A stretch of 64,000 nt of DNA from Streptomyces capitiformicae (GCF_002214185.1 NZ_CP022161.1:7137486-7201485), one strand, 5' to 3'. Positions 42,035 through 52,062 are shown, numbered from the stretch's first letter. Numbers and translations: made by a program. The notes: generated by a model from the letters alone, not told the origin.

Positions 42035-44140
42035 GTGAGCAGCAGGCCATCCCGAGGCGCTGCTCGCCTCGCAGCCATACTGGACGCGCTGCCCGACGCG
42101 TTGGTGCTGGTCAACGCCAATGGCACCGTCGTCAACGCCAACACGATCGCGCTCGAGGCCTTCGAGACGCCGGGAACCGCCCTCGTCGGGCGGGGGCTGC
42201 TCGATCTGCTGCCCGAGTTCGACTCCCGGCTCATCCCGGGATCCATGCGGCGGCCCGACAGCGTCGACCCGACCGGTCGGACCAAGCCGACCCGTATGAT
42301 CGCCCGCCGGACCGACGGCAGTGAGTTCCCGGTCGAGGTCACAAGCGCGAATCTGGAGAACGGGCAGCAGGCGTACGACGGTTACGGCTACGCCAATGAC
42401 GAGCTGCTCATGCTGGTCGTCCGCGATCTGTCGGGCACCGTCGACACCGAGGCCGAGCTCGCGCGTTCGCAACGGCAGACCGAGATGATTCTGCGGGCCG
42501 CCGCCGAGGGTGTGGTGGGGACCGATACCGATGGGCGGATCGTTCTCGTCAATCCGGCTGCCGCTCAGATACTGGGTTATCGGGCCAGCGACCTCGGCGG
42601 GCGGGAGCTGCACACTCTCGTACTGCACTCGCGTGACGACGGCTCCCCCTTCCCGTACGCCGAGTCGCCGCTCGCCGACACGCTGCGGTCCGGGCGCAAG
42701 CACCGGGTGCGCGGGCAGGTGTTGTGGTCGAAGAGCGGGGACAAGGTGTCGGTCGACCTGACGACCGCGCCGGTGCGCGACGGGGACCAGCTCGTGGGCG
42801 CCGTGATGACGTTCACCGACCGGCGGCCGTACGACCAGCTCGCCGAGGAGAAGGAAGCCGAGGCCGAGCGGCACGCGGAGGAGCTGGAGCGGCTCACCAC
42901 GGAGCACGCGGAGCAGATCGAGAAGGTCCGCGAGGAGCACACCGCCGCGCTGGCCGAGCTGCGCGAGACGCACGCCGAGGAACTCGCCGCCGGTGACGAG
43001 CGGTATGCCGCGCTCGGGGAGCGGGAGAAGGACCGTTACGAGGCGCTGGCCGCGCGGCACGAGCAGCTGCTCGCCGTGCTCGGCACCTCCCTGCGCGGCC
43101 CGCTCGACCAGCTCCGCGCTGAACTGGGCACCCTCGCGGCCGACGACGCCGGGCAGCTGTGGCCCGAGGCCAACCAGGTGCTCCACCACCTCACCGCCGG
43201 GTACTCGCGGATCACGACGCTCATCGACAACGTGCTCGGCTACCAGCGGATCGATGCCGGTGAGGACGACCTCGTCCGTACGGCCGTGATGCTCGACGCG
43301 GTCGTCGCGGCCGGTGTCGACGGGGCCGTGGAGCTGATCGGGCCGGGACGGGTGCAGTTCGCCGTGCACGCGCCGCCCATCGAGGCCGAGGTGGACCAGG
43401 CACGGCTCGCCACCGCGCTCGCGCATCTCGTCGCGGATGTGGCGGGCGTCGACGCCACGGGCAACTCGCCCATGTCGGCCGGTGGCTACATGGACAACAC
43501 CGTGGTCGTGGCGGCCGCGCAGCGCGGTGAGGTCGTACGCATCGAGGTGCGCGGGCCGTACACCGGGGGAGACCCGGTGCACCAGCCGATCGTCCAGGGG
43601 ATCGTGCGGGCGCACGGCGGTGTGCTCCAGACGGTCGAGGTGCCGGGGATGAGCGGCAGCGCGTATGTGCTGGAGGTGCCGCTGGGGGGCGGGGCGGGTG
43701 CCGTCGCGCTCGCGGCCGCGCCCGCCACCGTCGACGCCGAGGTGGACTCCGACGGCGACGCCGATGGTGTGGCCGCCGGTGCCGAGGTCGCGCTGCCCGA
43801 GCAGGCCGCCGGTGGCGGACGGCGACGGGCGCGGCGGTCGTCGGTGGACGCGTTCCTGGAGAGCGAGGACGCCCCCGAGGCGGAGGCCGCGTCCGCCGCC
43901 GCCCCCACCGGGCGGCGCAGGCGGCGGGCCGAGGAACCGGTCGGCGAGGCGCCCTTGCCCGCGCAGGGCGCCGGTGGTGACGACGCCGAGGGGTCCGCGG
44001 GTACCGGGCGGCGGCGCGGCCGGGCGGCCTCGGGCGACGCGGCCGCCGGGCCGGTGGCCGCCGAGGGTGCCGTGGTGACGGCCGCCGAACACGCGGCGGG
44101 GGCCGCTGCCGCCGCCACCGGGCTGGGCGGGACGGTGCCA
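42035..44140 (+). pseudogene. OsaA-like hybrid histidine kinase, 3' end lost
   Basis: GTG 42035 follows GGGAGGAAG. The first 700 residues match the start of Streptomyces OsaA-type sensor proteins: PAS 1 (ARLAAILDALPDALVLVNAN), PAS 2 (MILRAAAEGVVGTDTDGRIV), a long charged coiled coil (about 265-350), a dimerisation-like segment (LLAVLGTSLRGPLDQLRAEL) lacking the usual phospho-His, a degenerate ATPase-like part and an Ala/Gly-rich linker. From memory OsaA continues with receiver and phosphotransfer domains to about 1800 residues; here the sequence switches at about 44140 to an unrelated gene. The ORF ends at 44269 in off-frame sequence. A -10 TAGACT lies at 41942-41947. Such proteins act in osmoadaptation and development. 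Confidence 0.75.
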
Positions 44141-44149
44141 CCGCAGGGC

Positions 44150-45216
44150 GTGCCCTGGACGGCAAGCCGGACAGCGAGCAGGAACTGCATCTGCCGCTGG
44201 GCTACAAGTGGGTGGTGTGGGACCACACCGACACCAAGGTCAAGCTCACCAAGGGCAGGCACACTCTGACGCTCGCCGCGCAGAGCCTCGACGGCAAGCG
44301 CGCCACCAAGGGTGACGCCATCGTCGACCGCCTCACCCTCTCCCTGCCGGAGTCTTCGGCGAAGACCCAGGTGTACGAGGGCGAGCTGGCCTGGCTCGGC
44401 GGCGGGGCACGGCCCGCTTACGACCTGCCGAGGCAGCCGGCCACCGGCTCGGGCGCGGCCCGGCTGGCGAAGGGCCAGACCGCCACGTTCTGGGTCTACT
44501 CACCCGCCGACCGCGAGGCCACCCTCAAGGTCGACACCCTCGGCGGTTCGGGCGCCCGGCTCTCGGTCAACGGGCACGACGTTCTGCGTCTGGGCAACGG
44601 CAGGAGCAGCGTGGCCGTCTCCCTCTCGGGCGGTGTCAACAAGGTGACGGTAACCGGAGTTTCGGCCACGACTCTCGTCGACCGTCTCAGGGTCACGCCG
44701 ACCGGGGGCACGCTCCCGGCGCGTACGTACGAGGCGAACGATGCCCAGCTCGCCGGCTCGGCCACGCTGACCCCGCTCTCCCTGGCCACCGACGGCACGG
44801 CGATCACGGGCATCGGCGGCGACCCGGGCAACGGCAACACCGCGACGTTCACCGTCACGGCCGACCGGGCCGGCCTGTACGCGCTGCGCGTCCGCTACTC
44901 CAACCCCGAGCAGTCCGAGGCCACCCACTACAACCCGGACCCCCTCGCCCGCCACGCCGACATCACCGTCAACGGCGGCGACATGCGGCGCGTCGGCTTC
45001 CCGCACAGCTTCCACGCGAACAACTTCTGGGAGCTGACCGTCCCGGTCCGCCTCCAGAAGGGACAGAACACGATCACCTTCCGCTCCGAGGAACTGCCCA
45101 ACTTCGACGGCACCACCTACGCCTCGGACACCTTCCCCGGGGTGCTGCTCCGCTCCCGCTACGCGCCGCTGATCGACCGGATCACCGTCGCCCCGTACGC
45201 GCGGGAGGTGCGCTGA
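44150..45216 (+). pseudogene. 3' remnant of a large carbohydrate-binding/secreted protein
   Basis: From about 44150 the frame reads LDGKPDSEQELHLPLGYKWV, LTKGRHTLTLAAQSLDGKRA, VTVTGVSATTLVDRLRVTP, NTATFTVTADRAGLYALRVR and FHANNFWELTVPVRLQKGQN, then RYAPLIDRITVAPYAREVR. These are tandem CBM6/35-like beta-sandwich domains from the C-terminus of a big secreted glycoside-hydrolase-type protein. The N-terminal catalytic part and signal peptide are missing; the left end is the OsaA-like fragment. ATG 44212 is in frame but has no purpose on its own. A strong terminator follows. Confidence 0.7.
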
Positions 45217-45223
45217 GGTAGAT

Positions 45224-45265
45224 GGGTGAGGGCAGGTGGACTTCATGGCCCACCTGCCCTCACCC
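45224..45265. terminator. 16-bp terminator hairpin
   Basis: A perfect stem gggtgagggcaggtgg / ccacctgccctcaccc with a 10-nt loop, 7 bp after the CBM remnant stop. It also lies downstream of the minus-strand reductase gene, so it can serve both. Confidence 0.9.
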
Positions 45266-45317
45266 CTGTCCGGCGCCGGGAGTGGGTGCAGGCGGGGCCG
45301 GGGGGAGCGCGTGCGGG

Positions 45318-46391
45318 TCACGCGGTCGGCGGTTCGCCTGCCCAGGCGCGGCTCAGGAGGCGGGTGAGGCGGTCCGCGGTGACCTGCCGCGGGTTGGCGT
45401 AGGGGTGGGCCAGCGTCTGTTCGACGATCCGGCTGATGTCGTTCTGCTCCATGCCGAGTTCACGCAGCGATCCGGGGGCGCCCAGACGCCGGGCGAGCTC
45501 CCACAGCGCCGTGGCCGGATCGGCGGCTCCGTCCAAGGCCCGCCGGAGTGCGGCGGCGGCATCGGGCGCGGCGGGCTGGTTGTAGGCGAGGGCGTGCGGC
45601 AGGACGACGGTGTGTGTCTCGGCGTGCGGCAGGTCGAGCGTGCCGCCGAGGGCGTGACACAGCTTGTGGTGCAGGGACATCCTCGTGGCGCCGAGACAGG
45701 CCCCGCACAGCCACGCTCCGTACTGGGCGTCGGCCCGGGCCGGGAGGTCCTTGCCGTCCGCGGCCACCGCGGGGAGGGCGGCAGCGAGCGAGCGCACCCC
45801 TTCCTCGGCCATCAGGCTGATGATCGGCGAGGCGTCCGGGGCGTAGAGGGCCTCGACGGCGTGCGCGATCGCGTTCATGCCACTGGTCACGGAGACAGCC
45901 GCCGGAAGGCTCAGCGTGAGCTCGGGGTCGTAGAGCACGCTGACGGGCAGGACCCGGGGATCCTTGCCTGTGCGCTTGCGACCGTGCTCGGTCAGCCCCC
46001 ACACAGAGGTCATTTCCGAACCGGCGTAAGTCGTGGGTACGGCGATGATCTTCAGATCGTGTTCCAGGGCGATGGCCTTGCCGAGCCCGATCGCCGAGCC
46101 GCCGCCGACCGCGACGCAGCCGTCGGCCCCCAGTTCCGCCACCCGGTCACGGGCCGCGGCGGCGGACTCGACCGGAACGTGCATACGGGCGTGCGGGTGG
46201 ACGCCCACGGCACGGTCGCCGATCAGCTGAGCCACGGCCTCGCCGAGTGCCTGCTGGGGCGGGGAACACAGGACGAGGACGCGCTTGAGCCCGGCCCTGT
46301 CGATCTCGTCAGCGAGCTGGTCGAGCACGCCGGTTCCCATCACCACGCGCATGGGCAGCGCCTGGTAGGTGAAGGTTCGTGCCTGGCTCAT
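45318..46391 (-). CDS. Maleylacetate reductase (Fe-type alcohol dehydrogenase family)
   Basis: This 357-residue protein starts at ATG 46391, overlapping the dioxygenase stop as ATGA. It reduces maleylacetate to 3-oxoadipate with NAD(P)H after hydroxyquinol ring cleavage. The nucleotide-binding part has VAVGGGSAIGLGKAIALEHD and IIAVPTTYAGSEMTSVWGLT. The metal site histidines appear in AIAHAVEALYAPDASP and SLHHKLCHALGGTLDLPHAE (then THTVVLPH). It is complete and normal in length. Together with the dioxygenase it completes the lower resorcinol/hydroxyquinol pathway into 3-oxoadipate. Confidence 0.92.
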   Translation of the reverse strand: MSQARTFTYQALPMRVVMGTGVLDQLADEIDRAGLKRVLVLCSPPQQALGEAVAQLIGDRAVGVHPHARMHVPVESAAAARDRVAELGADGCVAVGGGSAIGLGKAIALEHDLKIIAVPTTYAGSEMTSVWGLTEHGRKRTGKDPRVLPVSVLYDPELTLSLPAAVSVTSGMNAIAHAVEALYAPDASPIISLMAEEGVRSLAAALPAVAADGKDLPARADAQYGAWLCGACLGATRMSLHHKLCHALGGTLDLPHAETHTVVLPHALAYNQPAAPDAAAALRRALDGAADPATALWELARRLGAPGSLRELGMEQNDISRIVEQTLAHPYANPRQVTADRLTRLLSRAWAGEPPTA

Positions 46392-47281
46392 CGCTTGGTC
46401 TCCTGGCCGGCCGCGCTGAGGAGGGTGATGTCGAAGTGGACGGCCCGGTAGGGGTTGTCGAAACCGAGTTCGGCCGCGCGGACGGGGTCGTCGACCTGGC
46501 CGAAGTCGCGTGCCAGGCTTTCCTTGACGCCGAAGACCACGTCGGAGCCGATGTAGGGGCAGTCCTTCACGAACAGGTGGGTGATCAGCGGCCGGTGGCC
46601 CTCGGCGCTCACCAGGAAGTGCATGTGCGCCGGCCGGTTCGGGTGGCGGTGCGTGGCCTCGAGCAGGCGTCCGACGGGCCCGTCGACCGGGATCGGGTAG
46701 AAGCGGGGCACGATGGAGCGGAACCAGAATTCGCCGTTGTCGTCCGTGGTGAACAGGCCACGGAGGTTGCGCTCGGGCTGGATATCGGGCTGCTGTACGT
46801 CGTAGAAGCCCTCGGCGTTCGCCTGCCAGACGTCGACGGTGGCGTTCGCGACGGGGGCGCCCTTCTCGTCGGTGACGCGCCCGGTGACCAGGCACTGCTC
46901 GCCCTTGCCGTCCAGGGCGATGAGGTCGCCCGGCTCTCTGGGCGGTGACTCGACCATGTGGAAGGGGCCGAGGACGGTGGACTCGGTGGCCAGTTCCAGT
47001 GAGCGATTGTTGATCGTCTCGACCAGCATGGAGACACCCAGCACGTCCGACAGCAGGATGAACTCCTGCCGGACATCGGTGCACGCCTGACCGGTCTCGG
47101 TGAGGAAGGCGATGGCCGCTTCCCACTCCTCGTTGGTGAGCTCCACTTCCTTGACGAAGGCGTGCAGATGCCGGACGAGGGAACCCAGGACCTGCCGCAG
47201 TCGCGGGTCCGTGTCCGAGCCGAAACTCTCGACGACGATCTCCGCGGACCTGTCCTCGGTGAACAGCGAAGGCTCACTCAT
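46388..47281 (-). CDS. Hydroxyquinol 1,2-dioxygenase (intradiol)
   Basis: This 297-residue protein starts at ATG 47281. The N-terminal linker domain (QVLGSLVRHLHAFVKEVELT) drives dimerisation. The catalytic domain has the Fe(III) ligands Tyr in AEGFYDVQQ, Tyr in PRFYPIPVDG and the His pair in RPAHMHFLVSAEGH. It cleaves hydroxyquinol (1,2,4-trihydroxybenzene) to maleylacetate. The assignment to hydroxyquinol rather than catechol rests on the longer length and on the coupled maleylacetate reductase. No resorcinol monooxygenase or transporter is in the window, so the upper pathway lies elsewhere or the substrate is taken up as hydroxyquinol. Confidence 0.9.
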   Translation of the reverse strand: MSEPSLFTEDRSAEIVVESFGSDTDPRLRQVLGSLVRHLHAFVKEVELTNEEWEAAIAFLTETGQACTDVRQEFILLSDVLGVSMLVETINNRSLELATESTVLGPFHMVESPPREPGDLIALDGKGEQCLVTGRVTDEKGAPVANATVDVWQANAEGFYDVQQPDIQPERNLRGLFTTDDNGEFWFRSIVPRFYPIPVDGPVGRLLEATHRHPNRPAHMHFLVSAEGHRPLITHLFVKDCPYIGSDVVFGVKESLARDFGQVDDPVRAAELGFDNPYRAVHFDITLLSAAGQETKR

Positions 47282-47354
47282 GGGACCCTCACCAACCTTT
47301 CATGCGTAGCGTGTGCGTCTGGCGCCCGGTGGGGCTTCTGCTGCCGAAGCCGTG

Positions 47355-48470
47355 TCACGGGCGGAGGGTGGTTCGCCCGTGGTAGGCGTTCTCCACGACG
47401 GCGGCGAGCACGTCCGGCTCCAGCTCTGCGCCCTGGGCGGCCGTCTCGTCCCGCCGCAGTGCCTCCAGGGCGGCGTCCAGCCCGTCGGGCCCCATCCCCA
47501 GTTCCCGCAGGCTCTGCGCGGCCCCGACCTCATGCGCGAGGTCGGTGACGCCCTGCACGGCGTCGTTGCAGCCGAGGGCCTCGGCGACACGGGCGAGGGC
47601 CAGCGGCCGCTTCGGACCGGTCGCCGCGAGGAGGTGCGGCAGGACGACCGGGCGTACATCGGCGGGGCGCATACCGCAGGCCCGCTCCACGGCTTCGCAG
47701 AGGGTGCGATGCGGTCCCGGTGGGGTTACGGCGAGCGAGCTGGCGGTGAGGTACGCGCCGTACTGGGTCAGGGACCGGCCGACCAGTCCGTGGGGATGCA
47801 GGATCGCGTCCGGCATGCCGTCGGCGATCCGGCGGATCCCCTCCTCGGCCATCATCGCCGCGACCGGACTCGCGTCCGGCGTGCACAGGACGTCCACGCC
47901 GTGCGCGAGGGCGCGCATCGCGGATCGGGCAGTGACGTGGTCCGGAAGCCCGACGGTGAGGGTCGGGTCGTAGATCACCACCCGCGAGGCCGCCGCTGAC
48001 GGGTATGCGGCTGGTCCGGTCCCGTCCGGGGGTGGGGTCGGCGTGTCCGACGTATCCGGCGGGGAAACGAACTCCGCACCGGCGTACGACGTCGGCAGGG
48101 CGACCAGGGGGACCTCCGCGCGCAGCGCGGCCTGTCCGGCGGCGTGGATCACCGCACCGCTCCCGACGGCGACCAGGCAGTCGGCCTGCTCGCGCGCCGC
48201 GACCTCGTACGCCCGGGAGATCTGCCCCGCCGCCGATCGGCTCCGTGTGAACGCCAACGGCTGTACGCGGTCACCCGGCATCGCCGCCGTGAGTGCGCCG
48301 GCCACAGCCTTCTGGGAGGCGGAGGCCAGCACGAGGACCGCCTTGGCGCCGAGACGTTCGATTTCCGGCTGCAAGGACGTGCGGTGAGCGTCGACCGCGA
48401 ACACGACCCTGACCGCGTACACGTCGTGGGTGAAGCCCGCGACGACCTCCGACATCGATCTCGCCGTCAC
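47355..48470 (-). CDS. Divergent maleylacetate-reductase-like protein with altered metal site
   Basis: This 371-residue protein starts at GTG 48470 after AGGGAGGGG. It is clearly homologous to the downstream reductase: VAVGSGAVIHAAGQAALRAE, LVALPTSYAGAEFVSP, ALAHGVDVLCTPDASPVAAM. The segment that should supply the other histidines, SLHHKLCHALGGTLDLPH in the partner, reads PPGPHRTLCEAVERACGMRP here, so one or two metal ligands are gone, and an insertion (TSDTPTPPPDGTG) follows the cofactor loop. It may be inactive, regulatory, or have a changed reaction. It is first in the minus-strand operon divergent from LysR. Confidence 0.75.
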   Translation of the reverse strand: MTARSMSEVVAGFTHDVYAVRVVFAVDAHRTSLQPEIERLGAKAVLVLASASQKAVAGALTAAMPGDRVQPLAFTRSRSAAGQISRAYEVAAREQADCLVAVGSGAVIHAAGQAALRAEVPLVALPTSYAGAEFVSPPDTSDTPTPPPDGTGPAAYPSAAASRVVIYDPTLTVGLPDHVTARSAMRALAHGVDVLCTPDASPVAAMMAEEGIRRIADGMPDAILHPHGLVGRSLTQYGAYLTASSLAVTPPGPHRTLCEAVERACGMRPADVRPVVLPHLLAATGPKRPLALARVAEALGCNDAVQGVTDLAHEVGAAQSLRELGMGPDGLDAALEALRRDETAAQGAELEPDVLAAVVENAYHGRTTLRP

Positions 48471-48553
48471 AGGATCCCCTCCCTTCCGTACCGCTCCCCG
48501 TGAACGGACCGCCTCCGCGCTTCTGCGAACGTTGCGTCACATGCTTGTATCGC

Positions 48554-48575
48554 AGTATTGATCCTGTCCAATACT
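48554..48575. promoter_or_regulatory. LysR-type operator
   Basis: A perfect 7-bp inverted repeat AGTATTG / CAATACT with an 8-bp spacer, in the divergent region between the catabolic operon and its LysR gene. It fits the T-N11-A pattern of LysR binding sites. Confidence 0.65.
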
Positions 48576-48615
48576 CGTTTTGCTCTTGATCTATAGGACT
48601 GGCGAATACATCACT

Positions 48616-49512
48616 GTGGAACTCCGACAGCTCCAGTACTTTCTGGCCGTGGCCGAAGAGCTGAACTTCAGCAGGGCGGCGGACCGGCTCAACATGACCC
48701 AGCCGCCGCTGAGCGCTCAGATCCGCCAGCTCGAGGAAGAACTGGACGTGGTCCTCTTCGAGCGGACCACGCGCAAGGTGAGGCTCACGGCGGCAGGCCG
48801 TCACTTTCAGAAGAGCACGCGGGAACTCCTCACCCAGCTCGACTCGAACATCGCGGACGCGAGGAGAGCGGCGAAAGGCGAGTGGGGCAGGCTGGCTCTG
48901 GGCTTCGTACCCTCCGCGACCATAGAAACCCTCCCGCCCATCCTTCGCGATTTCCGGGCGAGATTCAGCAACGTGCGCCTTGATCTGCACGAGCTCACCC
49001 CGGAGCAGCAGGTCTCCGGGCTGCGTGACGGATCGCTGGACTGCGCCTGCTTCTACCTTCCGTGCGCCGCGACGCATCCCTTCGGCGACCGGAACCTCCA
49101 GTCCGCGGCCATCTCCCGAGAACCTCTGGTAGCGGCGCTTCCGCCTGGTCACCGCCTTGCGGCGCAGCGGAAGATCGATGTCGGCGAACTCGCCGAGGAA
49201 CCGTTCGTGACGGTCAGCGGCCACACCGGCCAGGGCCTGCGCGAAATCATTCTGGAGCAGTGCCGTCGGGGCGGATTCATGCCACGCGTCGTTCAGGAGG
49301 CGGCCCTGATCCAGACCATCGCGGGGCTCGTGGCCAGCGGGGTCGGCGTCGCACTCATCCCCGCGTCGGTGCGCCGCATCCAGAAGATCGGTGTCACCTA
49401 TCGTGCGCTCCAGAACGAGCCCCTCAATGTCGAAATGGGGCTCGTCTGGATGCGAGAGAACAACAGTCCCGTGCTGGCCGGCTTCATCGGCGGAGCAACA
49501 CAGGTCGGATGA
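48616..49512 (+). CDS. LysR-family regulator of the hydroxyquinol block (CatM/BenM type)
   Basis: This 298-residue protein starts at GTG 48616 (TTG 48580 upstream is less likely). The N-terminal HTH is ELRQLQYFLAVAEELNFSRA, RLNMTQPPLSAQIRQLEEEL and VLFERTTRKVRLTAAGRHFQ. The effector domain includes LALGFVPSATIETLPPILRD and TIAGLVASGVGVALIPASVR. The closest functional class is the aromatic-degradation activators. It is divergent from the reductase-dioxygenase operon with an inverted repeat between, so it most likely activates that operon on binding a ring-cleavage intermediate. Confidence 0.9.
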   Translation: MELRQLQYFLAVAEELNFSRAADRLNMTQPPLSAQIRQLEEELDVVLFERTTRKVRLTAAGRHFQKSTRELLTQLDSNIADARRAAKGEWGRLALGFVPSATIETLPPILRDFRARFSNVRLDLHELTPEQQVSGLRDGSLDCACFYLPCAATHPFGDRNLQSAAISREPLVAALPPGHRLAAQRKIDVGELAEEPFVTVSGHTGQGLREIILEQCRRGGFMPRVVQEAALIQTIAGLVASGVGVALIPASVRRIQKIGVTYRALQNEPLNVEMGLVWMRENNSPVLAGFIGGATQVG

Positions 49513-49688
49513 TGTGTCCTCTGTCGACTGCATCGAGGACGTAATCGACTGTTCTGGTCCGGACCGGTTGCCCCTACGCTCTGACCCGCCAGGTGGCGGG
49601 AGACTCCCGCAGTACGGCGGGATCCCGGCACGGTCCGGGGACGGCGACAGTCGTGGGCACCCGCCGTAACCTGCGCAAGGAGGCCAGG

Positions 49689-50690
49689 ATGACCACGACT
49701 CCCCCGCCGCTCACGCCCCCGCCCTTCGACCCGGAGCTGGCCGCCGCGCTCGCCGTGATGGGCGAGATGGCGCCGACCACGCTGACGCCGGAGACGCTCG
49801 CCCTCGCCAGGGCGGCCGAGGAAGCGGGAATGGACGGTCCGTTTCCGCTGCTGACCAACGAGGAGATGCGCCGCGACGGCGTCTTCGACGTCGAGGAGCG
49901 GACGGTGCCCGGACCCGAGGGCGCCCCGGAGATCTCACTGCTCATCTGCAGGCCCACCAGGGTGCAGGAGCCGCGGCCCGTCATCTACCACACGCATGGC
50001 GGTGGCATGGTCCTGGGCAACAACCGGCTCGGCATGGAGTTCACCCTGGACTGTGCGGAGGAGTTCGGCCTGGTCGTGGTGTCCGTCGAATACCGGCGCG
50101 CCCCGGAGCACCCGCACCCGGCCCCCGTCGAGGACTGCTACGCGGGCCTGCTGTGGACGGCCCAGAACGCCAAGGAGATCGGCGCCGACCCCGACCGCGT
50201 CATCCTGGCGGGCGACAGCGCGGGCGGCGGCCTCGCCGCGGCGCTGGCGCTCATGGCCCGGGACCGCCGGGGTCCGCGTCCGATCGGCCAGCTCCTGAGC
50301 TGCCCGATGCTCGACGACCGCAACGACACCCCGTCCGCCCACCAGATGGCCGGTCTCGGCATCTGGGACCGCCAGGCGAACGAGACCGGCTGGAGCGCGC
50401 TGCTCGGTGAGGCGCGCGGCACCGCGGACGTCTCCCCCTACGCGGCTCCGGCCCGGGCCGAGGACCTGTCCGGGCTGCCGCCGGCCTACATCGACTGCGG
50501 CTCGGCGGAGACCTTCCGGGACGAGGACGTCGCCTACGCGTCCCGGATCTGGCAGGCGGGCGGCGAGGCGGAGCTGCACGTGTGGCCCGGCGGGTTCCAC
50601 GCGTTCGACGGTCTCGCCCCGCAGGCCGCGCTCTCGCAGGACGCCCGTGCGGCCCGGCTGCGCTGGCTGCACCGGCTGCTCGGGGAGTGA
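49689..50690 (+). CDS. HSL-family alpha/beta-hydrolase (esterase)
   Basis: This 333-residue protein starts at ATG 49689 after AAGGAGG. HSL/GDXG signature: PVIYHTHGGGMVLGNNRLGM (HGGG oxyanion), the nucleophile in VILAGDSAGGGLAAALAL (GDSAG), acid in the YIDCGSAETFRDEDVAYA region and His in WPGGFHAFDGLAP. It is an intracellular carboxylesterase that hydrolyses short acyl esters. It is next to the aromatic-catabolism genes and may release or process phenolic esters; this is inferred from position only. Confidence 0.9.
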   Translation: MTTTPPPLTPPPFDPELAAALAVMGEMAPTTLTPETLALARAAEEAGMDGPFPLLTNEEMRRDGVFDVEERTVPGPEGAPEISLLICRPTRVQEPRPVIYHTHGGGMVLGNNRLGMEFTLDCAEEFGLVVVSVEYRRAPEHPHPAPVEDCYAGLLWTAQNAKEIGADPDRVILAGDSAGGGLAAALALMARDRRGPRPIGQLLSCPMLDDRNDTPSAHQMAGLGIWDRQANETGWSALLGEARGTADVSPYAAPARAEDLSGLPPAYIDCGSAETFRDEDVAYASRIWQAGGEAELHVWPGGFHAFDGLAPQAALSQDARAARLRWLHRLLGE

Positions 50691-50722
50691 CCTGCGGCTC
50701 GGTGCCGTAGCAGGATGTGCCC

Positions 50723-51829
50723 ATGGAAGAGCTGGCCGGGCGACTGACCGCCCTCGATCCGGACGCCGGCGCCGCCGTCCGGGTCATCGCCTACTTCGAC
50801 CGGCTGGTCGAGGGCCGTGCCGGGCTGGAGGCGCTGGTGCGCGGCGCGGCGGTACTCTCCGGCAGTACGGCCCGGCTCGTCGACCACGACCGGGGCGTAC
50901 GAGTCCGGGTCGAGGCCGACGGGCGTCGGCGCGACGTGTCCGGGCCGGCCCGCCCGGAGTGGCCCTCGGCGCCGCTGACGCCCGGCGGCTCGCCGGCGCT
51001 GTGGCTGGAGCGCCCGGGTCCGTGCAGCGTGGTCGACGCCATGGTCCTGGAACGGGCCACGAGCGCGGCGCGGCTGGTGCTGGACCGCACCCGGGGCCGG
51101 GCGCCGGCCCGCGCCCCGGCCGAGGACCCGGCGCTGCTGGAGACGCTCCTCGACTCGGGCGCCCCGCAGGCGGCGCGGCTGCACGCGGCCCGCGCCCTGG
51201 GGCTCGACCCGTCCGGTCAGGCCCGGGCGCTCGCCCTGCCGGACGGCCATGCGCGCGTCCAGCCGCTCCCGGTGCCGGAGTCTGCGGGCCATGCCCGCGG
51301 GGGCCGGTCGGACGGGGTGGCGGACGCCCGTCCGGACGAGGTCGCTCTCGCCGCCTCGCTCCTCGGGCCCGGTCTCCCGCGGGGCGGCCGCGTCGGGGTG
51401 GGCCCGGCCGTCCCCGTCCTCGACCTCCCAGGTTCCTGGGCCGCCGCCCGCACCGCGCTGCGGTTCACCGCCGACGGCACGGAACCGGGTCCGCGAACCG
51501 TGTACGCCGACGAGCTCGGCACGCTCGCGCTCCTGGCCGACGTGGTCGGGCCGGGCACGGAACCGCCGGCCGACGTACGGGCGCTGGCGAGCGCCATCGC
51601 GGCGACACCCTGGCTGCCGGCCACGTTGTACGCGGTCGTCACCGCCCCCAGCCTGCGGACCGCCGCCGCCGAGTTGAATCTGCACCACTCCACGCTGCAG
51701 GACCGGCTCACCCACGCGGAGTCCCTGCTGGGCTGGTCCGTACGCGACCCACACGGCCGCCTCCGGCTCCAACTCGCGCTCGCCGTACGGCGGCTGATGG
51801 TCGGCCACACGGTCCTGCCGCCCGGGTGA
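50723..51829 (+). CDS. PucR-type helix-turn-helix regulator
   Basis: This 368-residue protein starts at ATG 50723 (GTG 50717 is possible). The long N-terminal region (AVRVIAYFDRLVEGRAGLEA, LVRGAAVLSGSTARLVDH) resembles a sensory domain. The C-terminal PucR HTH is TLYAVVTAPSLRTAAAELNL then HHSTLQDRLTHAESLLGWSV, with the typical HxSTxxxR. It is 32 bp downstream of the esterase in the same direction and could form an operon with it. Effector unknown. Confidence 0.83.
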   Translation: MEELAGRLTALDPDAGAAVRVIAYFDRLVEGRAGLEALVRGAAVLSGSTARLVDHDRGVRVRVEADGRRRDVSGPARPEWPSAPLTPGGSPALWLERPGPCSVVDAMVLERATSAARLVLDRTRGRAPARAPAEDPALLETLLDSGAPQAARLHAARALGLDPSGQARALALPDGHARVQPLPVPESAGHARGGRSDGVADARPDEVALAASLLGPGLPRGGRVGVGPAVPVLDLPGSWAAARTALRFTADGTEPGPRTVYADELGTLALLADVVGPGTEPPADVRALASAIAATPWLPATLYAVVTAPSLRTAAAELNLHHSTLQDRLTHAESLLGWSVRDPHGRLRLQLALAVRRLMVGHTVLPPG

Positions 51830-52062
51830 GGCGTCTTCCCGCTGATGGACGTACGAGGCATGGGCGGTGACCCCCTGCGACGACAAGCGCACGTGCCCGC
51901 CTTGACATGCCCAGGAGCATCCGCACGTGACCTTCGCTTGCTCAAGGTCGATACTGCCGACAGGAGCGTTCCCGCCGAGCCGACTTCGACCACCGCCAGG
52001 GATCTGACGATCCGTCACCAATGTAAGCATTGGCCATCTGCCAACCGCACCGGGAGGTACTC

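Noticed and set aside
41849..44092. 747-codon minus-strand frame opposite the OsaA-like gene
   Set aside because: Antisense shadow of the PAS/coiled-coil coding region; no motif or ribosome site.
44212..45216. Independent gene for a 334-residue CBM protein
   Set aside because: The homologous sequence extends upstream of the ATG to the OsaA junction, there is no signal peptide or ribosome site, so it is a 3' remnant.
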